DNA of 64,000 nt from Heterocephalus glaber (GCF_000247695.1 NW_004624848.1:1441967-1505966); one strand, 5' to 3'. Shown: positions 40,104 through 51,895, numbered from the stretch's first letter. Made by a program: numbers and translations. The notes: generated by a model from the letters alone, not told the origin.

Positions 40104-41264
40104 AAAAGTTTATTGCCCTTAAAAATAAATTAGCACTGACACTTCTTCCCGGTGCCATGGGCACTGTTAAGAGCAGTGCACAGGGCGTGTACCGGGAGGA
40201 GTCCTAGGTAGCTGTCTTCACGCATTCAGTGAGAATGGCCGCTCCTTCCTAAGGGTTAAGAAAACACGAAAACCACAAACAACGTCTGAAATTATTTTCT
40301 CTTGGTTGGCAGGACAGAGGCCTGTCCTCGGGGAAATGCCCTAGGCCCAAACAAAGCCGCTCATCCAACATCTACTGCTGGTCATTGTGCCCACTCTGCA
40401 TTGCATAATGGAAATGTGGGGATTCCACTTTTCTAGGAAAGGTTTCTAGGTGGAGAGGAACAGGAAGACAGGCAGCGGGAAAGTGTTAGGAAGAACCAGC
40501 TACTCCGAGGGTGAGCGTAGTTTGGTAAGCACAGGCAAGCACACCCAAAGGAAGGCAGCCGTGTGGGTGCAATTTTGTCAGGGGTCCTTTGGGAGCACGT
40601 GGCTGGCTTTATTTATAAGGCGACTGTCAAATCGGTCTGTTGAATATGGATGAGGTAAAGGCAGAGGTGGAATATTATTGCAGATCATCTATAAGTTTTC
40701 AAATGCAACCTTCCTGTGAAAATCCCAGGGCAAACGTGACTCCAATAAAGAAAGCTGTCACTCGGTCAAGTGTGTTTATTTTTAACCCCTATTCAGGCCC
40801 TTTCTAGCCAGTATGAAATGAAACGAAACAAAGAGCAGCCATCGACCTTACAGTGTCCCGAGAGCACATGGATTAAATCTGCACACACAGGACACAACCC
40901 ACGTGGATGGTCAGAAGCCTCAACTACCTGGATGTGCGAGGGCCTCAGGCAGAGAAATTCTCTTTCAAGAACTGAACTTACAAAATTAGAAACATGAACG
41001 ATGATCAGTTTTGAAGCACATTTATTGTACAGATATGGATTCTCACCGATGTTACAGAGCTGCTAACATGAATAAAATAACAAAGTCTGTGTTCACTAAA
41101 CTGTAAGTTCCTGACAGTCAAAGTTGGGGCCTTATTGGCCTTTCTATCCAGCCGAAGACAGAAGGGAAGACAGAAGTGGTAACAAGAAAAGAACAAAGGG
41201 ACAGGCCACACTGGCAAAGATTCTGAGAGGAGGGGGCTCCAGGAGGGTCTTACCTCCCACCTCC

Positions 41265-41340
41265 TTTTTAGGGTGCTGAGGATCGAAGCCAGGGCCTTGG
41301 GCATGCTGAGCACACTCTACTCAGGTGGACCTCCAGCCCC
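41265..41340 (-). repeat. ID SINE, antisense
   Basis: The bases gggtgctgaggatcgaagcc, agggccttgggcatgctgag and ctccagcccc are the reverse complement of an ID element of the more canonical body type (gtgctcagcatgc). Confidence 0.8.
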
Positions 41341-41823
41341 TAAGTGTTGAAGAGAAGCGGAAGGAGAGCCGGGTAGTCCCAGTACACAGGTCTGGCTGGG
41401 TGGCCCAGCCTGCTGGGAAAGAGGGCTTGGCCTTTCCCGCAGGGTGAAGGAAGGGCACCTGGTTTGGCCAGGGAAGCCTTGCCCAGGAGCCAGGCTGGGC
41501 TCAGGAACTCTGTGCTGTCGATTCTCTGCAGCAGGTTGAACATCTGTGTTGAGCACTGTTGGCACCGACTCCTTCCACAGGACGTTAGTGATACTTGTGA
41601 TTTGTGTGCCATGGCCCTTGCTTAACATTTTTCATTTTGATTTTTCTATTACTCTAAAAGCTCCAACTTTTAAAGTTTATCTTTCCCACTCTGTGCTTGG
41701 GGCTTCAACTCTTTTACAAGGGTTTTCGCCTCCTTGACGGGGAAGGTACACTCAATCCTGTCACTCTTGTTGCACACGTGGAAGCACGCAGGCCCTGCCC
41801 ACTGGGCCTTTTCACCCCAGACG

Positions 41824-41836
41824 CCCCCCCCCCCCC
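41824..41836. repeat. Poly-C run
   Basis: Thirteen consecutive C about 1.1 kb upstream of PDGFC exon 1. Length may be unstable or miscalled. Confidence 0.9.
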
Positions 41837-42446
41837 GAACTCTGGGGCAGCATGAACCCCAGAAGCTGGTCTGGGCCCAGCCCACACGTGGATTTAGGTG
41901 CTTCCTCGACCTTACTGGTGAGAGGCGATTCTACTATCAGTTCTGGACAGCCAGGCTAGTTGTGCCCGGGTCTGTATTGTAGGAAAGGCAACAAAGGTCT
42001 GTCCAGCTCTCCCGAGTGACCCGACACACAGCCCAGAGCGGCTGATGCTAACTCAGGATCCCCAACTAGTTCTCTAAGGGTCGCGGGGCAGGGCGACTGT
42101 CTTTGTGTTAGTCTCCTGTCTTTGGTTTTGCTTCTCCATCCTCATTCGGAGAGCTGCAAACTGGAAGGAACACTTTGAATTCAACTTCCCTCCTTTCAGA
42201 CCTAAACCTCTGGCTCCGGTGCCGCAGGGCTCTGGGAGAAGCGGTCCCCTCGGAGATTAACCCTCGGGTCCCCCTTCGGAGCCCAGCGCGGAGGAGGCCA
42301 GGGAGGAGGCCTTGTCTTCCGCGCCTCGCGCTGCTCTCCTGGGCCCCGGGGACGGCGCTGTCCGCGGAGCACCTGCTGGGCCCTGCGGGGCGCGGGAGGG
42401 AGGTCCCCTGGGTCGGTCCCGTCCTGTCCCCTCCGTCCCGGCCCCG

Positions 42447-42918
42447 NNNNNNNNNNNNNNNNNNNNNNNNNNNNNNNNNNNNNNNNNNNNNNNNNNNNNN
42501 NNNNNNNNNNNNNNNNNNNNNNNNNNNNNNNNNNNNNNNNNNNNNNNNNNNNNNNNNNNNNNNNNNNNNNNNNNNNNNNNNNNNNNNNNNNNNNNNNNNN
42601 NNNNNNNNNNNNNNNNNNNNNNNNNNNNNNNNNNNNNNNNNNNNNNNNNNNNNNNNNNNNNNNNNNNNNNNNNNNNNNNNNNNNNNNNNNNNNNNNNNNN
42701 NNNNNNNNNNNNNNNNNNNNNNNNNNNNNNNNNNNNNNNNNNNNNNNNNNNNNNNNNNNNNNNNNNNNNNNNNNNNNNNNNNNNNNNNNNNNNNNNNNNN
42801 NNNNNNNNNNNNNNNNNNNNNNNNNNNNNNNNNNNNNNNNNNNNNNNNNNNNNNNNNNNNNNNNNNNNNNNNNNNNNNNNNNNNNNNNNNNNNNNNNNNN
42901 NNNNNNNNNNNNNNNNNN
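42447..42918. other. Assembly gap (472 N)
   Basis: An unbroken run of N inside the GC-rich promoter region. It probably reflects sequencing or assembly failure in extreme GC sequence. The size may be an estimate. Long open frames that appear to cross it are artefacts of N translated as X. Confidence 0.99.
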
Positions 42919-42980
42919 CGCGCCGCGCTCCCCGGGCCCTGAGCCGCGCCCGGCCCGGCCCGGCCCCGCCCGGCGGCCCA
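42919..42980 (+). other. PDGFC: PDGFC 5' UTR, visible 3' part
   Basis: These 62 bases between the N gap and the ATG are almost pure G+C, with repeated cggcc/cccgg units and a GC-box-like ccccgccc at 42964-42971. The start codon context is weak: C at -3 and C at +4. Transcription probably begins inside or just before the gap, so the full 5' UTR and any upstream ORF cannot be read. Assignment as UTR is inferred from position. Confidence 0.6.
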
Positions 42981-43101
42981 ATGCTCCTCCTCGGCCTCCT
43001 CCTGCTCGCATCCGCGCTGGCCGGCCGCAGACCCGCGACCCGCGCGGAGCCCAGCCCGGGCGCCAAGCTGCAGCTCGGCGGCGGCGCCAAGGAGCACAAC
43101 G
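42981..43101 (+). CDS. PDGFC: PDGFC coding exon 1 (signal peptide and N-terminus; first exon only)
   Basis: PDGF-C is a secreted growth factor. It is made as a latent dimer with an N-terminal CUB domain, and protease removal of that domain lets the C-terminal growth factor domain activate PDGF receptor alpha. This exon holds 40 codons plus one base. The start reads MLLLGLLLLASALAG, a hydrophobic signal peptide that matches the rodent PDGFC start as I remember it; a signal peptidase site is expected after residue 22 (TRA before EP). The exon ends KEHN plus G, followed at once by gtgagc, a good splice donor. The human and mouse exon end the same way (KEQN/G, phase 1). It is one codon longer than the human and mouse exon (121 against 118 bases). 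GC3 is 38 of 40 codons. The NLS glycosylation sequon at human position 25 is replaced by SPG. The CUB and growth factor exons lie outside the window. The start is the only in-frame ATG between the gap and the donor. Identification is by recognition of the N-terminus, not alignment. Confidence 0.93.
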
Positions 43102-43107
43102 GTGAGC
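43102..43107 (+). other. PDGFC: PDGFC intron 1 splice donor
   Basis: The bases gtgagc follow the last exon base g. This fits the consensus G|GTRAGN. It splits the glycine codon after its first base, the same phase as in known PDGFC genes. No other GT nearby keeps both frame and family match. Confidence 0.9.
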
Positions 43108-43470
43108 GCGGGCGGCGGCGGGCGGCGGGGCAGGGCCGCGTCCCATGCAGGAGCCCGGCCCGGATGGCGCGCGGCCGCGTTCGCGGAAGCGCCCCGGGGA
43201 GGCGCCGGTTAACGAGTGGGTCGGGAACACGCGGGGCCCCGCGGGTGCGCGCCTCGGGCGGCGGGAAGCGCGTTTCCGTTGCAGGTATTTGCGCTTCTAA
43301 ACGCGCTTTGTGCTCTGCGGCCTCGCCCCCGGCGCTGTGCGGTGCGCGTTGGGGAGCGACTGCTGCCTGGGTGCCGCGGCTGGACCCCGCCTGGGGAGGG
43401 AGGGTCCCTCGCGGCTCCCAAGTGTACCCGAAGTGTTTAGAGAACGCGGGTGCGAGTCCCCTGGGCCGGG

Positions 43471-45377
43471 ATTACAGGGCCGGAGAAAGGCTCCTTTCAT
43501 AGAGCCGGGGAGGCTTCAGGGGTGATTTGCTTGGCCTCTGAACCCCATATGATTCGCATCATTCAGTTTCCAGGCTCCTTTCCTCTCCGTCGGCCTTTAC
43601 GAAGTCATTTTTCAGAATCCTTTGTAAAGAGAAACTTTGCAGTGCACACGGAGCCGCAGGGCTCACGTAGGCTGTCCGACATTGGAACATTAAACGCCCT
43701 GCTTATAAGTTCAGGCTCTCCTTGGAAAGAAGCGATTCCCAGCTTTGTGCTGCGTGTGTCCACGCGAGCTGCAGGTGAGACGCTCGCGCACAGCGCCCTT
43801 CGACCCTCGGCACGGGTGGACACTTTTTAAAGGCGCTTTTTATTCCCCTAGGGCGGAATAAAACTCTTTGAATTCCCCCCAGCTCTACGTGTAAACTCTG
43901 TAGTGCTCATCGTTGAGAAAACACGAAGTCCTGGCTACAGGAGCAGACAAGAATAAGGAGTTCTGGGGTGTCACTGGGCTTGTCGGGCTCCGTTTGCCAG
44001 CCGACGTTAAGGCCACTGCTCCTTCCAGCGCTGAGTGCTGAGCGTTGCGGGCACCTGAGGACTCGGGCTTCTGCGGAGGGCAGCTGGGGAGGTGACCTCA
44101 GGAGCCGCAGCACTAGCTGTACCTAGGCAGGAAGCGGGTCAGGCTGACCTTTGTTCTTTGCGTGTAGAATAAATGTCCAGTTCAGATTCCTGCGTCTGAG
44201 GGGCGCGCGCGTCTCTGTAATGACAGCAGTGCGCGACGCCGACCCTGGCCTCCCTTCCAGCATCCTATCCCTCTCCGCCCGCAGACCTGGCGTCTCCGGG
44301 ATTGCATGGCTGCTGGGCCACTCCGTCCTTTCCTTCTTCTAACCCTCGTGACCCAGATGCCAGCATGCTTTGCAGAGGACCTGGAGCTTTCAGGAAGCCT
44401 GCAGGCCCTGGCTACTCAGAGGAGCAGGTTCACACCCTCCAAAGAGGTGCATTCACTGAGCCAGGCCACGCGCGCTCTTTTGCCATCGCTCTTCCTGAGA
44501 TGTATGCTGGTAAAAATAGCGGATGTTCCCTCACCCGTGGGCAGAGGATGGGCTGTGTTTAGCTCTGGAGGGCTGGTCCCGGAGGTGGAGGAGAGAAACC
44601 GCTCACCTTGGGGCGTGTAGCCTAAGGAGAAGCGGGTCTGGCCAGCACTAGGGGGCAACATAGAGCTATTTTTCTGCACATGCTCAGGTTGATTTTTATG
44701 TGCCTTCAGGGCTCCAAGATTTGAGGATAACAGGTGGGTGCTGAAGATCCCCCTGGAATGTGACCAGATTTGCTGGAATGGCAGCTTCTTTCTCTTCCTC
44801 TTCCCCTTCAGTGTTACCATTTTCCATGTCCTTGTTTGGGTGTTTCTTGCCCTCATACTGAGTTAGGACTGTTTTTTAATTGTCTTGTTACTCCTTTGGT
44901 TCTGACAGTTCTCTCATTCTGTAAGTTTAAACCCTCTCCTGCAATACCACACACAAAGTGCTGTGGGCCCAGTTTGTGCCTTGCATTGTTTTATGCAAGG
45001 TCTTCCAAGTGCTACATATGAAATGTCCGAATTGATCTGTTGCGAACTGAAGAGCTGGTTCTCCTTTTGAGGAACCCTCCCCACCGTGCTGTCTTTTCCT
45101 GAGTACACAGGCTTTCAGTGGTGTTGACTCACTTGAACTTGCAGCCTGCTCTGTTTCAGCCCCATCTTGGTGTCATCATGGAAATTGCTGGCGGAGGCTT
45201 TGCCGTAGCCAGTGCTAGGTATGTGGGTTTAAAGTGGACACAATCCAAATTTAGGGATCAATTCCTGGTTTTTGATCTACTGCAGAACTTCGAAGCTTGA
45301 CACGTGTCTGTAAACACAGCTTTAACCTGTGACAGTATCACTTTTTGGTCTTTTTCCTCTTCCTCCCCTTATTCCAT
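43471..45377. other. CpG-rich first 2 kb of intron 1
   Basis: No repeat recognised until the ID-like element at 45378. CpG remains common to about 44300 (for example gggcgcgcgcgtc near 44201). Probable extension of the promoter-proximal open chromatin. Confidence 0.45.
44645..44658 (+). promoter_or_regulatory. CTCF-like motif in intron 1
   Basis: The bases cactagggggcaa match 12 of 14 positions of the CTCF core CCASYAGRKGGCRS. The site lies about 1.5 kb downstream of exon 1. Motif match only. Confidence 0.45.
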
Positions 45378-45450
45378 TTTTTTTCCAGAGCTGGGGCTCA
45401 AACCCCAGACTTCATGCACGAGGGGCGTGTGCTGCAGCCACTCAGCCACT
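45378..45450 (-). repeat. Degraded ID-like SINE, antisense
   Basis: T8, then gagctggggctcaaacccca and tgctgcagccactcagccac, the reverse complement of a tRNA-derived body with box A and box B positions recognisable but diverged. Confidence 0.6.
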
Positions 45451-48400
45451 TCCTCACCACTCCTGCGTAGCCCTTGTCCTTGGCTTCACCTGGAATTAAA
45501 GCCTGCAGTCTAGAACATACAACAAGGGTCTCTGGATTTATCGGAAGAGATAGAAGTTAACACTGTATTGCTTGGAGGGTTCTTGCCTACAAATTTCCCG
45601 TATGACTGTGGGGAAAATACTAATATCAATAGGCCTTGATTGTAGATGAGAATATCTACCGTGAAATATTAAGTTCTGGGATAATGTTGCTTAGTTGCAT
45701 GACAAAGAATCATATGTATTGAAGAGCAAAAGAAAACACAGCCTTTTCTCCACTGCATGTAGCCCACATGGATGGCAGTCATACACTGTTGGAGTAATTA
45801 ATGCCCTTTTCCCTCGTGATCTGGGCGAGTGATTTCACTTCACCCACAGATCTGAGTTTTGATGCGGAATATGCCACAGTGAGGGTTATCTCGTGGGCAT
45901 CAGGGGTGGTGTGTGCCTTTTCCTTCCAAGGTTTCTGTGGCAGGCGGGGCGATGTCCTTGGGGACCGTGGTCGGCTGGGGTGCCCCTGCCTAGGTCTTGT
46001 GTTTGGATTTTCAGTGCCAGCTTTCTCTTCCTGCTGTGCCAGTGTGCCAGTGCCTGCCAGACCAAGCCCAGCCCCACCCTGCCTAGGTCGCAGCTTCAAA
46101 GCCTCTTTATTACCACACAGATAATCACAGACCAGTGCTTAAGAAGCGCTGGCCAAAGACTGGAACCATTTCCCTGCAGGTCCGTCTGTCAGTTCTAGTG
46201 CATGACCTTTGTGACATTTATCTTGTCACCTAGAGACTTTTAAGCTTCCTTTTCTGTTCTCCTTGAGAGAGTTGAGGAGGTTGAATAAGTGAAGCACCAT
46301 TATGGAATGGTGGATTTGGTTTTTCATCATAGCCCCGTTCCAGTGTACTGTACCTCTTTTCTCCTACCCCCTGATATTTTCTGTGTTTAATCAGATATGT
46401 TCAGACATGTACTCCAAGGTGTTCAGACAGTAGGGCAGGCCTGTAGGAAGCTTCAGGAACTGAACATATATCGTTCTAGTACTTAGAGACTTGGGATGGG
46501 ACCCCAGTAAACGTTCCCCGGGGGTTCCTCTTACAGAGTCTTGTCTCAGTCACCAGCATTCTAGCTTTGTCTGTTCTTATTTCATCCTTCCGCAAGTTTA
46601 TATCTTACATATATTCTTTATGTTTACTTCTGCTTTATATTTTTCAAGCTTTGTATTTCTAAGATTGTTTTATCCATAAACCTTTACATCTTTTATAGAA
46701 AAAAATTCTAATGATACTATGATATATTAAATAAGTAATATTAACTCAAATACCAAATAAAACATTTCCAAGATTAGCCAAACTTTCCCATAGGTTTTGC
46801 TTTATGTAAGTCAAACTAGTGGAAATCAAAATGAAAATCCCGTCATTTACTCTAAATTTAATGTTTCTGACTGTTTAATTTGAAAGCATTATACATAGAC
46901 TGTCTCTCTGTGACCTGTGTGGTCTCTATATATTTATTAAATGATATATTGTATAACTTTACCACTGATTCCAACTGTGAGTTCTTTTTTCAGAGCCCCT
47001 TTCCTTTTTCTCATGGACCCATCTGGCTGTTGATTTTCGGTTGGTTGCCCAAGAAGGTCCTGCCATATCTGGTTGTTAAAAATACTGAAACGTATCGGAG
47101 GGGTAGGAAGGCCTGAGTGCTGTGCCAGGAAAAACGAACCCTCCACTTGAGCACCTTGCAAGGTTGGGACGCTCTGCTCACCCTGCGGGTGTCTGTCCTG
47201 AGTGAACAGACTGACAGGGATGCTTGGTGACTCTCTTAGCTGTGGACAGTTTAGTTGGTGTCAGTGTTAAAACCCCATCTCCTCTCCTCCCTGCTGGGCA
47301 GCTCCTGTGGGCCCCATGCCTTGGGGAGCCTGTAGTAAGGACTGAGCCTGTGGCTTCCTTCCTGCCTTTTTTGTAGCTCCTTTGCTTTTGGCTCCTCCGG
47401 GTTGGGGGCTGGGAAGAGACAGGGTGCAGTCCCGCACCCTGGGTCGGGGCTGCAGTCCTTGGTTGGCTACTGCTGCCTCTCTGGCTGCCGCTGATTAGCT
47501 GATTTTCAGTGGGAGGCACCTTCTTATCTAGAGCAAAGGGCTCACTGCCCTGAGGAGTCTTTTTCTGACAATCCGGTCTAAATTAGTCATTTCGGTGTCT
47601 CCCATAGTGGATTAACTGCATAGCCGTTGCTGCACTTTGACAGTCTTCTTGTTTCTTAATTTATTATCTTGTTGTCTCCCTATCCTCTCCCACTTGCACT
47701 GTGGGATCTCAGTTCTTGGGGGGTGTGGCCTTATCTGACTTTCTCTCTGTGGCACCCACAGCCCAGAAGCAGGGTATGGAATGGCACGTGGACCCCAAAA
47801 GTCTGTGAGCTGGTTCTGGATGTGGGACGCTTTGCTGGACTCAGCCTGCAGTGCTCACTATAGCAGCGGGCCACTTTGGAAGGCGTCTCTCTGGTCTTAG
47901 AATTTGCGTACTGTTTGATTCTTTCTCATGAGAAGAGATGAGGTGTCTGCTATGCTAAACACAGCATGCTACCAAGTACACTTGCGTGCACCAAGCCCAT
48001 GGGTAGGTTTGCTATAGCTGGTGCCCGTCAGCCTCTGAATGTGCCATTACAGTCCATACCCTCGGATTCCTGAAGACGGGTTTGATGTGAACCAAGGATT
48101 CAAGAGAATCACGGATGGATGACCAGTCTGCCCGGTGTGGGTGCTGTCAGTTTTTGCCTGTGGCTCATGGAGAGCTTGTGTGAATTGGAAGCCATCCGCA
48201 CATATGGTGCTTTGGATGTTGTAGCAGGAGGGATCCGGGAGGTGTCTCTTCATTGCCATGGGCGTGGCCGAGGCTTGGGGAGCAGAGATGACTCTGCTCA
48301 GGTCACCAGAGGGCAGCAGCAGTAAACTGCCAAGTGGTTCGTGTATCCCCCTCATGCCAGAACCAACTAGGCAGGGGGCTGAGGGGGTCAGAATTCAGAC

Positions 48401-51400
48401 ACTTTGTACAGAAGCATTTCTTTATCATGCTAGAAGACTGCGTGCTTTGGAGGTTGTGAACTGAGGTGGGGACATTGCCCTTGAAGTGCGTAAGGCCACT
48501 GAAGCAAACACTCTCACAGGGGCCACACTGGTCACGTGGAATAGCTCACGTGGCTGATATTACCATTCTTACGGTGGTAAAGAAATCTGACAATTTGGCG
48601 AATGGCTGGACATAGCACCTTGAGAATTGTTATGGTGTTGGAACCTTATGTTAAGCAGGTGCTCCTGGTCCACAAAGAGATGATATTAACTTAATATTTT
48701 GGCTTGCTAATTGCTGCTGAAGAGGATGGTTGTTTAACATGGGCATGCTTGGTTCTACAAGAAATGTTAATGATTTTTAAAAGTAATTTCAACCTTTTCT
48801 GTGGTGGGATATTTCATGAAACGATAAACGTACCATAGACATTAACAAATAACCATGTTTAGTGCACTCTAGAAAGAATAGCTTGTTATTCTTTTGAAAT
48901 GGATCTAACGAGTGACCCAAAATACTGTGCTATGTAGCGTATGCTACTTAGAAATCCACTCTTTCTTCAAGATCGAGAGGCTCAGGAAACAAATGCACAG
49001 CCGTGGACTTGAATGGGTTGCCTAAAACGGTTTTCAGTTTAGATTTTAGAATGTTTTGTTTGTGAACTTCCTGAATCTGAAAACAAAAGGAGTTAAAAGT
49101 TATAGGGAGAAGCTCTAATTATCGCACTAATCATTCAAGTTGCAAAAAGAGTGATATTTTTGCTAGTATCAGCTCATTTTTGTCCTTGCCTTCCTGAGAA
49201 TGCATTTTAACTGGTTTCATCTGTCATCAGCCTCACATCCTATGTCCCGTGCCACCTTCAAGTGTTGCCAGCCCCCTGGGCCCTGGACAGCCTCTTCCGC
49301 AGACATTTGTCTCATCTCTAACCTAAACCTTCTTTGCCAGGCTGCCTTGGCTAATCTTGCTTTCTTGGTCCTCTGTGTAGTTCCGCTTTTGCTTCGAAGT
49401 CTGACGTTGCTGTACTTGGCTGTCTCTGTTTCCGGCAGTCGTCAAGTCATTTTTGTTAGAAGCATGAGGCGAAGAGCAAGTGAGGTTCCTTGAGGGCGAC
49501 CGACACCCCCAAAGTCTGCAAGGCTCAGTAAAGTGCACGCAAGGGTGTGGATTTACTCTGCTGCTGTGCTCAGTGTGCGTTGGCGAATGAGTGAGAGCCA
49601 CCAGACAGGACACTGGATGGCAATGTGCGGGACTGTTCTTGGTGTAGTTGGGGCTCCCGGGCTGTGGGAGCTGAGTCTGCAGTGTGTTCTGAGCCCCGGG
49701 AAGCACCTGTTTGCCACATCTCTGCCCAGTGTTTGCAGAGTACACAGCTTCTCTGATGTCCCCACGAGATCTCAGAGAAGCAGCGTAGCTACGGTGGCCC
49801 AGCGCTGTGTCTCGGCCTCAGCCTGACTGCAGCCAGGGCTTGGCCACATGTCTCTGTAAGGTAGCAGATGCGCTGATGTTTTATTCCAACCTTGTTTTCA
49901 CCCAGCGCACATTTATGAGCATGTGCCCTGTGTTCAGCTCTGCCCTGATGCTAGGTCCTCAGGGAGGAAGGCCTGGGCCTGAGGATGAGGCAGGATCCAC
50001 CCCATACCTCACAGAGTGCCCAGGGCACTTTGGAGGTCCTTTGCTGCCTTCCTGAAGGGTTGGGTCTGAGAAGAGGAGGTCATGGTGTCTCGGCTTTGTG
50101 GTGAAGGCAGTAATGCTGTATGCTGTCTGCTGTCTGCAGAGTGATCCTCCTGCAGGAGTGGCAGTTAACGGAGTGGAAGGACAGGTTGGCTTCCTATTTA
50201 CGATTCCCTTATGGCCATCATTTCCTGTAATTGTCTAAGCGGGCACACACAGCTATGGTCTGCTTTGGTATAGCTGGCTTCCTGCTGGAATTTCCTCCCA
50301 GTGCCCAGAGTGACTGGGCGCTCTGTGAGGCACGGGGTGGGTGCAGCCTCATGCTCAGGTGTGGACACAGGCGTGAACATTGTGGCCCGGAGAAGAGCAG
50401 ACTACCCAGCCTCAGTCCAGGCAGTGAGCTCGGCTTTCCCCATGGTCCACACGAGTCCCTGCATTTCCTTCCTCAGGCAAACAGAGCCACGTCACACTTC
50501 ATTCCCCAAATGGGCGCATGGAGAAGAGGCCAGGCCGGGTGAGGGAGCGGGAGCGGGAGACTGAGGAAGGGGGGCAGCGTCAGCACCCACAGTTCCCGTG
50601 CGGAAGCTGTTCCACTGCAGACAAAGGCCCGGCCTTCCCGCTCTAGGGCAGGACTGCAGCTGCGTAGAGCCTTCGTCCCTCTGCGGTCCCTTTGCACGAG
50701 GAACCGCATCCTTCCTCTGGAGCTTCCTGGCCTTGCGCACACTCAGCGCTTGGCTCAAGGTACTGGGTGGTATTCATGGGCTGAAGATGACTGAATTCTG
50801 CAGGTGCATGTCCAGTGTTGGTGCCTTGGCGTTTTGGGAAGCTCTGCTGTTTGCATTCTAGGAAATCCTTGTTCATGGGCGGATACTGTTTTGAGCATCT
50901 CGGCGTTCGCAGGAGAGCGCCAGGTGGGCTTTGGGCTGGCGCACGCCCTGCTGGTCTTGGCACTGCCGGCGCAGCGCAGCGCAGCAGATGCGAGAAGCCG
51001 TCAGCTGCAGCACTCACTGTGGTGGCCCGCACCTCGGTGCTTTCCGGCAGCTATTTTTGCTAGCTATTTAGAAGGACATCTGTCTTGAAAACAGTCATAT
51101 TATTTATCTCTTATCCATCTGAGCAATAAATCACAGCTTGTTCCCCATACTGCTGCACATATTCATAGTCCCACCAACTGGAAATGCAAATCAGGAATCA
51201 TCAAATCATGATATTTTTTCCTGTGGCAGCAGGGCCCATTTAAAATAACCACATAAACAAGGAACACTTGCTTAAAATGTAAAGTACCAATAAATGAGGA
51301 AAAGTTCTCTTACTGGATATTTCTTACAGGTTTGGGAAATAGGGCAAATCCATATTGCTCGTTTCTAATTTGTCAGGCTTCAAACCAAGACATACGGAGA

Positions 51401-51432
51401 AGTAGAGTGTAGATTATTGAAAACATAGGGAA
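45451..51432. other. Intron 1, mixed composition, no named repeat
   Basis: Moderately GC-rich at 49.8-51.1 kb and AT-rich at 46.3-47.0 kb. It holds a CTCF-like motif. Open frames up to 140 codons cluster in the GC-rich part in several frames and are taken as chance. Confidence 0.4.
48303..48316 (+). promoter_or_regulatory. CTCF-like motif in intron 1
   Basis: The bases tcaccagagggcag match 13 of 14 positions of the CTCF core CCASYAGRKGGCRS on the + strand. Motif match only. Confidence 0.45.
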
Positions 51433-51508
51433 GGTCGAGGATTTAGCTCATTGACACCATGTCTGCCTTTCAAGTTCAAGGTCCTGAGTTCGATCCCCAG
51501 TACTGGGA
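51433..51508 (+). repeat. ID SINE
   Basis: Body ggtcgaggatttagctcatt, then gtctgcctttcaagttcaag and gagttcgatccccagtactg. Same lineage type as the copies at 14768, 34427 and 52172. Confidence 0.88.
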
Positions 51509-51625
51509 AACAAACCCAGGGAAACATGGTAACCCCAGAATAAAACATTAGGGAAACACAGTAACCCCAGTGTGCTGTGTGGCCAGATTGTCCATTCAGA
51601 GAAGAAATAAGAACTCAGTAGAGGC

Positions 51626-51700
51626 ATGGGGAAGGAAATCAGCCGGAGAACATGTGCTGAACGCGGTTCAGGGTCTGGCTTTGATCCACAGCACTGAAAA
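51626..51700 (+). repeat. Degraded ID-like SINE
   Basis: The bases gaacatgtgctgaacgcggt, tggctttgatccacagcact and an A-rich tail fit a decayed ID right half just before a B1-ID dimer. Confidence 0.5.
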
Positions 51701-51720
51701 ACAAAAAGTACAAAACAAAA

Positions 51721-51895
51721 CTGGGCATGGTGCCTGTAACCCCAGCAGTGAGGAAAGTTGAGGCAGCAGGACCTTCAATTCAAGTCCTGTTAGGGCAACT
51801 TACAGAGAATTTGTCTCAAAAGTTGAATAAATAAATGGGCTGGGGATGTAGCTTGCTGATAAAGTGTGCTCCATGGGTTCGGTTCCCCGGGCAGC
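51721..51895 (+). repeat. B1-ID composite SINE
   Basis: B1 half (ctgggcatggtgcctgtaac, gttgaggcagcaggacc), an A-rich linker (aaaagttgaataaataaa), then an ID half (gggctggggatgtagcttgc, ggttcggttccc). Confidence 0.88.

Larger units (their letters stand above)
1..42200. other. Intergenic region upstream of PDGFC
   Basis: No convincing protein-coding exon was found. Open frames are at most about 170 codons, lie in several overlapping frames, and read through repeats. In human the next gene upstream of PDGFC is GLRB, divergent and about 100 kb away as I recall, so a 42 kb gene-free stretch fits. Recognisable content is SINEs, LTRs and L1 pieces listed separately; the rest looks single copy. Confidence 0.7.
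42205..43470. promoter_or_regulatory. PDGFC: CpG island at the PDGFC promoter and exon 1
   Basis: G+C rises sharply near 42205 and stays very high to about 43470, with dense CpG (for example cgcgccgcgc, gcggccgc, ggcgcgcggccgcg). The rest of the window is mostly AT-rich and CpG-poor. Exon 1 lies inside. This is the usual architecture of a CpG-island promoter without an obvious TATA box. The core is masked by N, so promoter elements cannot be placed. Confidence 0.88.

Noticed and set aside
42108..43502. Long open frames of 255-396 codons on both strands across the promoter region
   Set aside because: About 157 codons in each are N read as X. Only the + frame starting at 42981 has a family match and a donor.
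49323..49745. 140-codon minus-strand open frame in intron 1
   Set aside because: No domain, overlapping + strand frames of similar length, and no splice sites that would make it an exon with support.
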